From: Paenibacillus sp. sptzw28
GTDB taxonomy: Bacteria; Bacillota; Bacilli; Paenibacillales; Paenibacillaceae
DNA: 64,000 bases
Assembly (NCBI RefSeq): GCF_019550795.1
Contig: NZ_CP080545.1
Span: 5,933,501-5,997,500 of the forward strand
Reading direction: 5' to 3'
The notes under the pieces are model-generated. The model had not been told where the DNA came from and did no database searches. It saw only the letters and a program-made list of their open reading frames with translations. The position numbers and the translations under genes are program-made. Of this stretch, positions 17,791 through 25,944 are shown piece by piece (positions within the stretch are counted from its first letter, which is position 1; each line of letters opens with the position of its first letter).

Positions 17791-18052
17791 ATGTACTTTT
17801 TATTTTGGACTTTGGTTCTGATTATCGGCGTATTCCTACTCTACAAAAACCGTGAAAAAGACGAGGAAATGTTGGCATTAAAGTTTTTGAGATATTTTTT
17901 CCTCGGGACTTTTAGCTTATATCAACGGACTTGCCATCCCGCTAGGATTTATCATCAGCTTATTTATGAAACCGGGTTCAAACCAAGGCGTGAAACGAGG
18001 AGCTGCCATCTTTGGTCTGGTGATGATGATTATAGGACATATCATTAGATGA
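17791..18052 (+). pseudogene. Frameshifted small integral-membrane protein
   Basis: The frame starting at the ATG behind GGGGGG encodes MYFLFWTLVLIIGVFLLYKN and continues to FLRYFFLG. From about 17900 the protein-like sequence moves to the +1 frame: AYINGLAIPLGFIISLFMKP, then KRGAAIFGLVMMIIGHIIR and a TGA at 18050. A single extra base in the T6 or G3 run at 17895-17907 would explain it. The restored product would be about 86 residues with two or three membrane segments. It could be a real mutation or a sequencing error. Confidence 0.5.
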
Positions 18053-18078
18053 GTCGGGTTATACTGATCGTCGCCGTA

Positions 18079-18110
18079 ACAAGGCTGCCAGTCCCGCGGT
18101 AGCCTTGTGT
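18079..18110 (+). terminator. Possible terminator hairpin
   Basis: An AACAAGGCT/AGCCTTGT stem lies about 30 bases after the frameshifted gene. The following T-tract is poor, so the call is weak. Confidence 0.3.
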
Positions 18111-18198
18111 TGCAGCTTCATAAGCACTTATTGTCAGTAACAATATAAAACGCTTCCGCCTACGACATCTTTGTAGCTGGCATCCATGTGAATAGAGA

Positions 18199-18993
18199 TT
18201 AATAATTTGATTCTGGTAAGCTCGTCGTCCATAGTCTTTTAAGATATAAAAAAATTAGGGCGAAAATGATTACAATAACAATTGAATTAATATAAGTATT
18301 GAGTATAAACTCAACAGAACTTCCAATAATTAAAGGAGTGATACTGAATATGAGGTTATTTAAAATATGAACAACTATAGGGACGAGTAAGGAATTAGTC
18401 TTAAGAATTAAAAGAGATAGTACTATACTAAATATAAATTTCCCAAGTATATCTGCATGCAGCAATGAAAACACAATTGAACTAAGTATTATCGCTCTCT
18501 TCGGGCCCCATTTTGATGACCATCTTTGCAATAATACACGACGAAAGTATATTTCCTCTATTATAGGAGCAATAAAGAGAACAATCAGCAAACTAATTAT
18601 ATCTTCAACAGACGTCGTCCTCCACGAGAAATTTCTAAAACTTATTTCTGTAGTTGAATTAGTTCCAAAATTAAAAAATTTCAATTGAATTAAATAAGAA
18701 AACACATGAATAAATACCATAATAATGGTTGCCTGAAAAATAGTTATAAATCGGTGTCCATTAAGATTTTCACCAATTAAATCTTTTCCTATTACACCTA
18801 GTTTCTTAAAATGGAAAAACATCCACCCTGCCCATGTACCGTACAATACGAATTGGTAAATGTTCCAAAGATGTTGAGATATTTCGTTATTAATGTTTAA
18901 TAATGAAAGAGCTACTGAGACAGTCAGAAGCAATAGTGCTCCAATTGCAAAATATAAAAACCTTAATGATTTGAACTGTTCTGATTTTTTCAT
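18199..18993 (-). CDS. CPBP-family intramembrane protease (Abi/CAAX type)
   Basis: A 264-residue, strongly hydrophobic protein. It carries the CPBP motifs EEIYFRR (glutamate pair and Arg), a second motif around FSLLHADILGK, and a third HILNN near the C-terminus. These residues bind the metal in type II CAAX prenyl endopeptidases and in bacteriocin self-immunity proteins. GAGGGG precedes the ATG. The gene is AT-rich and divergent from the small-gene set at 19231-20602, a placement that suits an immunity role, though that is inference. Confidence 0.75.
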   Translation of the reverse strand: MKKSEQFKSLRFLYFAIGALLLLTVSVALSLLNINNEISQHLWNIYQFVLYGTWAGWMFFHFKKLGVIGKDLIGENLNGHRFITIFQATIIMVFIHVFSYLIQLKFFNFGTNSTTEISFRNFSWRTTSVEDIISLLIVLFIAPIIEEIYFRRVLLQRWSSKWGPKRAIILSSIVFSLLHADILGKFIFSIVLSLLILKTNSLLVPIVVHILNNLIFSITPLIIGSSVEFILNTYINSIVIVIIFALIFLYLKRLWTTSLPESNY

Positions 18994-19061
18994 TAATTTT
19001 CCCCTCGTAAAAAAGGCATTGTGGTGAAATCAATATTGAGTAGCTTAAATTTAATAATAAA

Positions 19062-19113
19062 TAGATGTGTCTATTAATGCAATTCGACTAGATGTGTATT
19101 AATGCAATTCGAC
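19062..19113. repeat. Imperfect tandem direct repeat upstream of the 19128 promoter
   Basis: Two adjacent copies, 19062-19088 (27 bases) and 19089-19113 (25 bases). They share TAGATGTGT and ATTAATGCAATTCGAC and differ only by a two-base gap. They end 14 bases before a -35 hexamer, the usual place for an activator-binding direct repeat. Confidence 0.6.
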
Positions 19114-19127
19114 AAATGCTTTACTTA

Positions 19128-19156
19128 TTTACAAAAATGGTTTTAGGTAGTACTAT
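19128..19156 (+). promoter_or_regulatory. SigA-type promoter for the 19231 gene
   Basis: TTTACA (19128-19133), a 17-base spacer and TACTAT (19151-19156). The -10 is imperfect, as expected of an activator-dependent promoter. Confidence 0.5.
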
Positions 19157-19183
19157 AAATTAAGAAAATTTTCCTAAATAATT

Positions 19184-19195
19184 GCTACGCGTAGC
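19184..19195. promoter_or_regulatory. 12-bp perfect palindrome in the leader
   Basis: GCTACGCGTAGC is fully self-complementary and lies between the predicted start site and the 19231 gene in otherwise AT-rich DNA. It is a candidate operator. Confidence 0.4.
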
Positions 19196-19230
19196 TATTG
19201 ACATTACTTTCGGAAGGGATGATAGGCCAA

Positions 19231-19581
19231 ATGTCATGGATAAATCCTAGAGATGTACTAACCAAAACAGTAAGTGCAGTAGTAAAAACAGTAAATACTG
19301 CTAATAAAATCGAAAAACAAGTAGCGAATACTGTAGACAAAGTAGCAACTGAAGTTGGAAATTCACTGCAAAACAGCGCAAAAGGTATTGTTAATGGCTG
19401 GGGAATAGTTGGTGGCGGGGGAGCAAGTGCGATTAATGATGCCAGAAACGGCGTTCCCAAGCCAATCGCAGTTGCAAATGCAGTGAAGGGTGCAGGAATT
19501 GGTATGGTAGGAGAACTTGTTGTAAAAACTGGTGCTGATTTAGCCAAAAAAGCTTATAGCTACTTCACTGGAAGTAAATAA
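19231..19581 (+). CDS. Small cationic, Gly/Ala/Val-rich protein; possible bacteriocin-like peptide precursor
   Basis: A 116-residue protein with no signal peptide and no family I recognise. The N-terminal half (to about residue 55) is a Lys/Val/Thr-rich amphipathic helix (VKTVNTANKIEKQVANTV). The second half is hydrophobic and glycine-rich (GWGIVGGGGASAIND, AVKGAGIGMVGELVVKTG) and ends in a basic, aromatic tail. I chose the ATG at 19231, which has GATAGG close by and GGAAGGG 12 bases off; the ATG at 19219 touches that site. It has its own promoter, an upstream repeat and a strong terminator behind. These traits and the CPBP neighbour suggest a secreted or pore-forming peptide, but this is inference. 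Confidence 0.55.
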   Translation: MSWINPRDVLTKTVSAVVKTVNTANKIEKQVANTVDKVATEVGNSLQNSAKGIVNGWGIVGGGGASAINDARNGVPKPIAVANAVKGAGIGMVGELVVKTGADLAKKAYSYFTGSK

Positions 19582-19588
19582 AAAATGA

Positions 19589-19624
19589 GGCACACTATTT
19601 TCATCTGTGATAGTGTGCCTTTTC
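19589..19624 (+). terminator. Terminator between the first two genes of the small-gene set
   Basis: A perfect nine-pair stem GGCACACTA/TAGTGTGCC with a 13-base loop, followed by TTTTC. The next gene starts 13 bases later, so read-through would give much less of the second product than of the first. Confidence 0.75.
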
Positions 19625-19636
19625 TAGAGGTAAAAC

Positions 19637-20311
19637 ATGACGAAATCACTCTATTTTTACTCCGAACTACCTTTAAATAGTGTACATCTGTTATTCTTAA
19701 ACAAAGAACATCAGCAGACTGTCGAAAAAATGGTAACAAATGACAATATGACATGGACTATTAATGTGTTATCACCAGATGATATAAAATGTTATGTTTT
19801 TATAGCCAATGAAACATACTGGATCTGTGACAAATCTAAAGAATTAATCATGGTGAATGGATATTGGTACTCAAATTTTAATTCAAAAATAAGTGACAAT
19901 GAAAAGATTACAGTTGGCAATACATATTTTTGTAAAGATTTTAATAGCGTAGATTTTTCTCCAATAGGGAAAGCGAGTACTTTTTCAAATATAGATACGA
20001 TTATGGGCTTTTGGGCTGAACTTAAAAACGTTAAACATGACACAATAATATACTTTCAATTAATTGAACCTAACGGTGCTCTCGCTGTAATGACTTTTGA
20101 AAAACTAATAGTTAGACCAGAGAACACTAATATCTTTTATTTTGGATTTCAAATAAATCAGTATATAGAACAAGGTAATTGGAAATTTAGGCTCATATAT
20201 AATGATTTAGTTTTAACTGAAAAGGAATGTCATTTTAGAAAAATAAATAATACTTATCGAATCAACAGTGCATATAACAATTCGCCGAGCCATATTGACA
20301 AAAAGTATTGA
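19637..20311 (+). CDS. Unknown cytoplasmic protein, beta-strand-rich
   Basis: A 224-residue acidic-to-neutral protein with no signal peptide, behind TAGAGG and an ATG. It is rich in Tyr, Phe and Asn and reads as alternating strands. A first half (to about residue 85) includes YFYSELPLNSVHLLFLN and NMTWTINV. A second half starting at FSNIDTIMGFWAELKN ends in GNWKFRLIYNDLVLTEKE, which resembles the last strands of an Ig-like sandwich. I do not recognise a family. It follows the 116-residue protein in the same direction. Confidence 0.6.
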   Translation: MTKSLYFYSELPLNSVHLLFLNKEHQQTVEKMVTNDNMTWTINVLSPDDIKCYVFIANETYWICDKSKELIMVNGYWYSNFNSKISDNEKITVGNTYFCKDFNSVDFSPIGKASTFSNIDTIMGFWAELKNVKHDTIIYFQLIEPNGALAVMTFEKLIVRPENTNIFYFGFQINQYIEQGNWKFRLIYNDLVLTEKECHFRKINNTYRINSAYNNSPSHIDKKY

Positions 20312-20326
20312 ATAAGAGGAGTGCCC

Positions 20327-20602
20327 GTGAAGAGTTTAGTTAGATACTACTGGTTATTGCTTTTACTATCCACTCTTTGTACCTTGTGGTTCTCATTCCT
20401 ATCTTTACCAATATATTTTCTTTGTATGATTCTTAAACCAACAAAATCATTACTATTTGTCAAATGCATTCTGACAAGTGTAACCTTCTTTTTTCTGTAC
20501 CAACATTATTATAATACCGTCACATTAGAGAATAAAATTATTACAACTATAATCATTATTGTCATACCTTTCATAACAAAATTCTTAGAAAAAAATATAT
20601 AA
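20327..20602 (+). CDS. Small membrane protein, unknown
   Basis: A 91-residue protein with three hydrophobic segments (YYWLLLLLSTLCTLWF, SLPIYFLCMIL, and IITTIIIIVIPF near the C-terminus). The GTG start at 20327 has AAGAGGAG five bases upstream; the GTG two codons earlier overlaps that site. It lies 15 bases after the preceding gene and should be its operon partner. The intron fragment begins immediately after the stop, so the operon may once have been longer. Confidence 0.6.
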   Translation: MKSLVRYYWLLLLLSTLCTLWFSFLSLPIYFLCMILKPTKSLLFVKCILTSVTFFFLYQHYYNTVTLENKIITTIIIIVIPFITKFLEKNI

Positions 20603-21083
20603 AAGATCAACTCTTTCGTTAACAATGGGTTTTGACCGAAATAACCAATAGTGTACTGCGAACCCAGTTGTTCAACAGTCGGCGAATCACTTGTTAGAGT
20701 TTCCAATCATATTTGAATGAGACAGCAGCCGTGGGTGGCTAAACTATTTCGAGGTGAATCCGCATAGTCTACTAAGAAACAATGGAAACAAGTGCGGCGA
20801 AGTTCAAGATGTTCATCAGACCTCCCACGGTAAGACAATTCACTTTCCTTCCATGTAGCCACATCATTTACACTGGGTAGTTAACTCGGACTTCGCTTTG
20901 TTATGCAAACTCATCCCATATCCTGTGCCTGATGATGTTCGTGTTCCTTGGGTCGGAATTTTGCATCCTGCTTCCTTCAGATTTCACCTCGCGATGGACA
21001 CCCTTGCTCTTGGCTAGTGGTTGGCAACTACAAGCCACCACAGTGGACTTTTACCACCTGGTTAATCGCCACGCGTGGCGCAC
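20603..21083 (-). mobile_element. 5' fragment of a group II intron (class C-like)
   Basis: Read leftward from 21083 the sequence begins GTGCGCCACGCG, matching the group II 5' consensus GUGYG. It goes on with domain-I-like segments: GGTGGTAAAAGTCC, AGCAAGGGTGTCC, AATCTGAAGGAAGCAGG, GGAACACGAAC, GATGAGTTTGC and GGGAGGTCTGA. These are recognisable from bacterial introns carrying reverse transcriptase. No reverse transcriptase frame, domain V or 3' end follows; the fragment stops at the AT-rich genes around 20605. The 5' exon end is the T-tract of the terminator at 21092-21112, the target typical of class C introns. Confidence 0.75.
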
Positions 21084-21091
21084 ATAGAAAA

Positions 21092-21112
21092 AGAGCATCC
21101 TGGGGATGCTCT
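21092..21112 (-). terminator. Terminator of the isomerase/oxidoreductase unit; intron target
   Basis: A nine-pair perfect stem AGAGCATCC/GGATGCTCT with a three-base loop. On the minus strand it is followed by TTTTTCTAT, directly joined to the intron 5' end at 21083. Confidence 0.85.
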
Positions 21113-21141
21113 CTCGGGGTATATGAAGCCGCTAACCTGAA

Positions 21142-22020
21142 CTAGCGATAACCCTTGATAAATTCGACCGCCCGGCGTATATCGACCTCCGGCTTGGAGC
21201 CGACCTCACGCTCGATAGTCAAATATCCGGTATACCCGATCTCATTCAGCGCCGCGAAGTACGCATTGAAATCGACCCCACCCTCTCCCAGCGGCACTTC
21301 TTCGAAATCCGCCCCGGACGCCGCCATTTCGGCGATGTGCTCATGGCTCATTTCCTGGTAGCCGAGGAAGCCGTATACTTTGCGCGGGTCGACAACGCGA
21401 AGCCGCTTGCCATCCTTCACGTGCGTATGCACAATATAATCCTTTAACGTCTTAACGCCCTGAACAGGATCGTCGCCCGTAACCATGACCATATTGGCCG
21501 GATCGAAGTTGACGGAAACGCCGTTCGTGCTTAGCGTGTCCAGGAAACCCTTCAGATGCGCCGCTGTTTCCGGTCCGGTCTCAATGGCAAAGTAAGCATT
21601 CATGCTCTTCGCATATCGGCCAAGCTCTTCGCAGGCCTGCTGCATCGCTTCGTAAATCGCTCCGTCCCGGTCGCCGGGGACAATGCCGATGTGCGTCGTG
21701 ACGATGTTCGTGCCGAGCTCCACGGCAAGGTCGAGAATCCGCTTGGATTGTTCGACTTTGACCGGATTGGCCGTACGGTCCTGGAAGCCGTGCCCGCCGA
21801 GATCGCCGCAGAGCGCCGAAATGTCGAGCCCGAGTCCGTCAATCACAGAGCGCAGCTCGCGTCTTGCCTGCGGCGACAGATTGGCAGGGTCCATCTCGCC
21901 GGAAACGGCGTAAATCTGCACGCCTTCGGCGCCGACCTCCTTGGCTTTGATTAATCCCTGACGCACTCCGATCCCGAAGCTGTCGACGATCACACCGATT
22001 TTATTAGTCAATTTAACCAT
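21142..22020 (-). CDS. Sugar phosphate isomerase/epimerase (xylose-isomerase-like TIM barrel)
   Basis: A 292-residue protein of the AP-endonuclease-2/IolE-like TIM-barrel family. The metal ligands appear as FAIETGPE, NFDPANM, HTHVKDG and PLGEGGVDF, the usual Glu-Asp-His-Glu order. It probably isomerises or epimerises a keto-sugar or inositol derivative in the cytoplasm. GGGAGGGG lies nine bases before the ATG at 22020; an ATG three codons upstream overlaps this site. It follows the Gfo/Idh/MocA gene by 24 bases, a frequent pairing in sugar or inositol catabolism. Confidence 0.85.
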   Translation of the reverse strand: MVKLTNKIGVIVDSFGIGVRQGLIKAKEVGAEGVQIYAVSGEMDPANLSPQARRELRSVIDGLGLDISALCGDLGGHGFQDRTANPVKVEQSKRILDLAVELGTNIVTTHIGIVPGDRDGAIYEAMQQACEELGRYAKSMNAYFAIETGPETAAHLKGFLDTLSTNGVSVNFDPANMVMVTGDDPVQGVKTLKDYIVHTHVKDGKRLRVVDPRKVYGFLGYQEMSHEHIAEMAASGADFEEVPLGEGGVDFNAYFAALNEIGYTGYLTIEREVGSKPEVDIRRAVEFIKGYR

Positions 22021-22044
22021 GTGCTGCATCCCCTCCCTCTCGCG

Positions 22045-23121
22045 TCAAAAGTGAACTTCCGTACCTTTCTCGGCCGACTCGTAAATAGCGCAAAGGATCT
22101 TGGTGATTTCCACTCCGTCCTGTACCGGGCTCAGCGTCTCTTTCCGGCCGAGGCAGCTGTCTACGAAATATCCGATTTCATTCGCAAACGCCTGGTTAAA
22201 ATCAAATCCGGCATGGTCGACCTGCGGGCTGACATTGATAATTGTATCGTGCCGCTCTGTAATGACTGCGAGCTCCGGTTCGATCTCCGCGCCGCCCTTG
22301 TCACCGTACAATTTGACCGCCAGCTCGTCTTTCTTGGCATGAAGTGTAAAGCTGACGTCGACGAACAGCGAAGCGCCGTTCTCGAACCTTATAAGTGCGT
22401 TGGCCATATCCTCGACATCGTTCAGCGCTGCGTCATAATCCGCCGCTTTATAGAAGGAAAGATTCTGAATGTGAGCACGGTTTCCAAGCTTCCGGTAGGT
22501 GTTGCCGCTGACGGATTTCACCTTCGGCCTGCCCATCAGATACCAGCACAGATCGATCACATGCACGCCAATGTCGATAAGCGGACCGCCGCCGGAACGC
22601 TCGGCATCTGCAAACCAACCGCCGGGATTCCCGCGTCTGCGCAGGCAAGAAGCTTTGGCATAATAGATTTCGCCAAGATCTCCGCCATCAAGAAAACGGC
22701 GCAAAACCTCCGTATTTGAGGCGTAACGGCGGACAAAACCGACCTGAAACACCTTCCCCGCACGGCTCACCGCTTCCTCGACCTTCAGTGCATCCGGAAC
22801 CGTCTTACACAGAGGCTTCTCACATAGTACATGCTTGCCGGCTTCAAGCGCGGCGATGCTGATCTCGGCATGGCTGTTGTTCCAGGTGCAAATGCTTACG
22901 GCATCGATTTCCGGGTCGGCGAGCAGTTCACGGTAATCGGTGTATACCTTGGACGCACCGTACTTCGCAGCCGCTTCCTTCGCCCGCGACTCATTCAAGT
23001 CGCAAACTGCCACAAGAGCGGCATCCGGGTTCGACGCGTACGCGTCCAGATGCAATCCGGAAATCGAGCCTGTGCCGATTACTCCGACTTTCAATTTCGC
23101 ATTGTTAATATTTGCTGTCAT
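22045..23121 (-). CDS. Gfo/Idh/MocA-family NAD(P)-dependent oxidoreductase
   Basis: A 358-residue dehydrogenase. It has a Rossmann motif VGVIGTGSISGLHL, the family signature CEKPLCKT with the conserved EKP, and DIGVHVIDL with the catalytic-region aspartate and histidine. It should oxidise or reduce a sugar or inositol hydroxyl, in concert with the isomerase downstream. The ATG at 23121 has AGGATAT ahead; the frame is open ten codons further. It is divergent from an AraC regulator that probably controls the pair. Confidence 0.88.
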   Translation of the reverse strand: MTANINNAKLKVGVIGTGSISGLHLDAYASNPDAALVAVCDLNESRAKEAAAKYGASKVYTDYRELLADPEIDAVSICTWNNSHAEISIAALEAGKHVLCEKPLCKTVPDALKVEEAVSRAGKVFQVGFVRRYASNTEVLRRFLDGGDLGEIYYAKASCLRRRGNPGGWFADAERSGGGPLIDIGVHVIDLCWYLMGRPKVKSVSGNTYRKLGNRAHIQNLSFYKAADYDAALNDVEDMANALIRFENGASLFVDVSFTLHAKKDELAVKLYGDKGGAEIEPELAVITERHDTIINVSPQVDHAGFDFNQAFANEIGYFVDSCLGRKETLSPVQDGVEITKILCAIYESAEKGTEVHF

Positions 23122-23265
23122 ATATCCTACCCTTCCCCCGCAGGTCTGCATGCGGATATAATAAATTCATGAACATGATGATTAATACAATGGACCGGGT
23201 ATTCATGATAGAAATCGCCTTCATGCATACAATAACACGGCCTGACTTGAGGGAGAATGCACGAA

Positions 23266-24123
23266 ATGCCAACATACATGGATTATATGATCAGTTCTCT
23301 GCCGATCCGAACATTTGACTGCATGGTCGATCGGAGCAAGCTGAAGATCAAGTCGCTGACGGTTGCCAATGCCGGACATTTGCCTGGCAGGACGCTCCAG
23401 CGAAACAGCGCTATTTTCGATCGATGGGCGTTTGTTTACATTAGTTCAGGGCGGGGTTATTATCAGGCGGGCATCGGTCCTCGGCAAACGGTAGAGGCCG
23501 GTTCGCTGTTTTGCCTGTTTCCAAACACTGTCTTCCACTACGGCCCTGATGAGGATGGATTCTGGGACGAGTACTATTTCTCTATCGAGGGGGACCGTAT
23601 TCGCGAGTGGTTGACCGATTGGTTTCCTCAGCCTGGGCTGGTAAAGCAGATCGGAGTGGAGGATACCTTCTTCAGTAAAATGGAAATGGTGTTTAAACTA
23701 ATGGAGATCGGAGTCCCGGCCAATCAGGATCGTGCGGCTCTGACGCTCGAGTCACTCCTTTACGAAATGGCGGTGCGCGCCCGTCAGCCGGAAATCGGCA
23801 GCCGCAGCCTGTTCATCCACAAGCTGATCGACGGTCTGTCAGATTCAATCTACCAGCCGCTGGACAGCGCCGCGGTGGCGGCGCAGCATCACATTTCGAT
23901 ACCGACGCTGAGGCGGATGGTCCACGATTACACAGGCTTCCCGCTAGGTGAATTCATGCACCGGCTCAAGATGTCCGAGGCGAAGAAGCTGCTGCTTAAC
24001 ACGGACAAAACGGTGAAAGAGATCGCCGCTATGCTCGGATATGCCGACGTATTCTACTTTTCCCGTTTATTCAAGAAATATGTGGATGCCGCCCCGCGGA
24101 CGTACCGCAACCGCATGGGATGA
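23266..24123 (+). CDS. AraC-family transcriptional regulator
   Basis: A 285-residue regulator. An N-terminal cupin-like sensing domain (GRGYYQAGIGPRQTVEAG, LFPNTVFHYGPDEDGFW) is followed by two helix-turn-helix motifs, from LDSAAVAAQHHISIPTLRRM to AAMLGYADVFYFSRLFKKY. The ATG at 23266 sits ten bases after GAGGGAG; an ATG three codons earlier is too close to it. Divergent orientation suggests that it activates the isomerase/oxidoreductase pair in response to a sugar. Confidence 0.88.
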   Translation: MPTYMDYMISSLPIRTFDCMVDRSKLKIKSLTVANAGHLPGRTLQRNSAIFDRWAFVYISSGRGYYQAGIGPRQTVEAGSLFCLFPNTVFHYGPDEDGFWDEYYFSIEGDRIREWLTDWFPQPGLVKQIGVEDTFFSKMEMVFKLMEIGVPANQDRAALTLESLLYEMAVRARQPEIGSRSLFIHKLIDGLSDSIYQPLDSAAVAAQHHISIPTLRRMVHDYTGFPLGEFMHRLKMSEAKKLLLNTDKTVKEIAAMLGYADVFYFSRLFKKYVDAAPRTYRNRMG

Positions 24124-24199
24124 ACAGCGCGTCAGCTCCGGATGATGGACGCCGCGAGCGGCAGGTTCGAAGCGAGATCCAAACAGACGGACAGCTCGC

Positions 24200-25327
24200 T
24201 CAAGTGGTGAATTTAGCGTACACAACAAAGAACAGCGTCACTTCTCCAATTACCAAATAGTTCGGGACGAGGAGCAGCAAATCCAATGTAAAAAAGACGC
24301 CGAGCAGCCCTAATAAAACCGCCAGATGATATTTCCCGAGTCTTTGATGTGCTTGTCTATATTTGTGGAAGACCAACAAGGTTGAAAAAAAATAGAGCAA
24401 TACAGACCCGAAAACAAAGCATAACATAAACAAATAATTCAGTTGTTCCAAGAATAACAATTGGATCGACGCTGCGATCATACACATGGATAAATAAATG
24501 AACAAATGGCCATATATTATGGTTTGCCCGGCGGTCTCTAAAGTCTTGTTCACTTTCTTCTCCACATTGTCAAAATACTGCCACCACATCGCAATGATTA
24601 AAACAAAAGTTATTGCCGCAAATAGAACAGAGTGCCACGTCCAGCGGCTGGACTGCAATACTGCAAGGATACTGATTACCGATTCACCGAGAAGAATGAG
24701 TGTAAACAGCGAGAAGCGTTCCAATAAATGATGAGTATTTATAGGGCTTTTCACCAAGTACTTCCGGCCGATCAGCGGCAGCAAAATGTCTATGATGATT
24801 CCCGCATACAATACTGCGTATCGAATCCACGAGTCAAAAAAAAGCGAGGAAGAAGATACCGCCAGACCAATCCAAAAGCGGCTTCCCAAATAACGGGCTG
24901 CGGCCTTTTGATGCGCTTCTTCTTTCTTATGCACCGCAAGATATTGAATGGCCGTCATCGCTCTTAAACCGAGATAGCCAATCAAGAATGGAATATAATA
25001 TTGATCGAAATCGACCGAAAGGCTGGCCGTCATTATCAATACAAAAAATAATTGCAGAATCAAAAATATCCGGTGTGATAAGACATCCCTTCCGAACCGG
25101 TTTACAAAGAGAGATTGACCGACCCAAGCCCACCAGATCGGAATAAATATAAGAACGAATTTGCTTAAGTATTCGACCGGTATCGAACCGTGTTCGACAT
25201 GCAGCAGGACATGACTCGCTTTCGAAACCGCCGCCACAAATAGAAGATCGTAAAATAGTTCCAGCCAGGTGACTTTCTTCTCGGCGAATGCTTTACTTTG
25301 TAAAAATCCCGATGCGTCTTTATTCAT
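24200..25327 (-). CDS. LtrA-family low-temperature-requirement membrane protein
   Basis: A 375-residue polytopic membrane protein with about ten hydrophobic segments. The LtrA family opening VTWLELFYDLLFVAAV and the motif HHLLERFSLFTLILLGES are both clear. The family is named from Listeria; its biochemical role is unknown. GGGAG lies six bases before the ATG. The next gene on the same strand is 36 bases upstream. Confidence 0.85.
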   Translation of the reverse strand: MNKDASGFLQSKAFAEKKVTWLELFYDLLFVAAVSKASHVLLHVEHGSIPVEYLSKFVLIFIPIWWAWVGQSLFVNRFGRDVLSHRIFLILQLFFVLIMTASLSVDFDQYYIPFLIGYLGLRAMTAIQYLAVHKKEEAHQKAAARYLGSRFWIGLAVSSSSLFFDSWIRYAVLYAGIIIDILLPLIGRKYLVKSPINTHHLLERFSLFTLILLGESVISILAVLQSSRWTWHSVLFAAITFVLIIAMWWQYFDNVEKKVNKTLETAGQTIIYGHLFIYLSMCMIAASIQLLFLEQLNYLFMLCFVFGSVLLYFFSTLLVFHKYRQAHQRLGKYHLAVLLGLLGVFFTLDLLLLVPNYLVIGEVTLFFVVYAKFTT

Positions 25328-25363
25328 CGTTTTCTCCCTTGGTTCGAATGTCGGATCCCCCGA

Positions 25364-25591
25364 TTACAGCACTTGAAGTGAACGAATGGTATCTAAATGG
25401 ACTTCTCCAAGGACCTTCTCATATTGTTTATGGGAGGAAATCGTTATACGCAGGAACACCCTGCCTCCCCCAAGCTCGTAGGAACCGACTAAACTGTGCT
25501 CCGAAAAGTGAGTTTCTTGAGGATCAATATTCAAGATTCCAAACTTTTGAGAAGCAGCGTGAAATAGATGCTTATGATATTGTTCCAACAT
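25364..25591 (-). CDS. Small hypothetical protein
   Basis: A 75-residue protein behind a strong GGGAGGG site. It has no membrane segment; the middle, VGSYELGGGRVFLRITISS, looks like two beta strands, and the ends are helical. It lies in a leftward series ArsR regulator - 98-residue protein - this gene - ltrA. No family is recognised. Confidence 0.55.
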   Translation of the reverse strand: MLEQYHKHLFHAASQKFGILNIDPQETHFSEHSLVGSYELGGGRVFLRITISSHKQYEKVLGEVHLDTIRSLQVL

Positions 25592-25647
25592 AATCCCTCC
25601 CGAAAGACATCAACGCAGCCCTGAAAGATAATTCATGCTGCCAGGAA

Positions 25648-25944
25648 TCAGGAGCGGCCGAAAACTCGCCTAAGTCCGGTTCGGCCGGAACGATGCAGTA
25701 CAATTTCGGCCGCCTGCAGACGAAGCGCTTCATTCTCATGCTGCAGCATCTCTTCGAGCACAAGATAGGCTTTGAGCTGCAGCTCATCATCCCTCTTGCT
25801 TCGAAAATGAACGGAAAAGCGGCTTACCTCCAGGCTGCGCTTCTTGAAATCCGCGAGGAGCCAAGTATGCTTATGCCGATGCCGCTGTTCCGCCTGCTGC
25901 GCTTGATGAAACTGCTCAAATTGATAAGGGTGCATTCCCATCAT
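25648..25944 (-). CDS. Small His/Gln-rich hypothetical protein, coupled to the ArsR regulator
   Basis: A 98-residue basic protein. Its start ATG overlaps the ArsR stop (ATGA) and has GAGGAGGAAG upstream, so the two are translated as a unit. The N-terminus is rich in Gln and His (FEQFHQAQQAEQRHRHKH); the rest is an amphipathic helix with HFRSKRDDELQLKAYLVLEE. The His-rich part could bind metal, but no ordered ligand motif is present. Unknown family. Confidence 0.55.
   Translation of the reverse strand: MMGMHPYQFEQFHQAQQAEQRHRHKHTWLLADFKKRSLEVSRFSVHFRSKRDDELQLKAYLVLEEMLQHENEALRLQAAEIVLHRSGRTGLRRVFGRS

Noticed and set aside
20509..20706. 65-codon minus-strand ORF
   Set aside because: It spans the end of the intron fragment and runs into the 20327 gene; it does not resemble a reverse transcriptase start.
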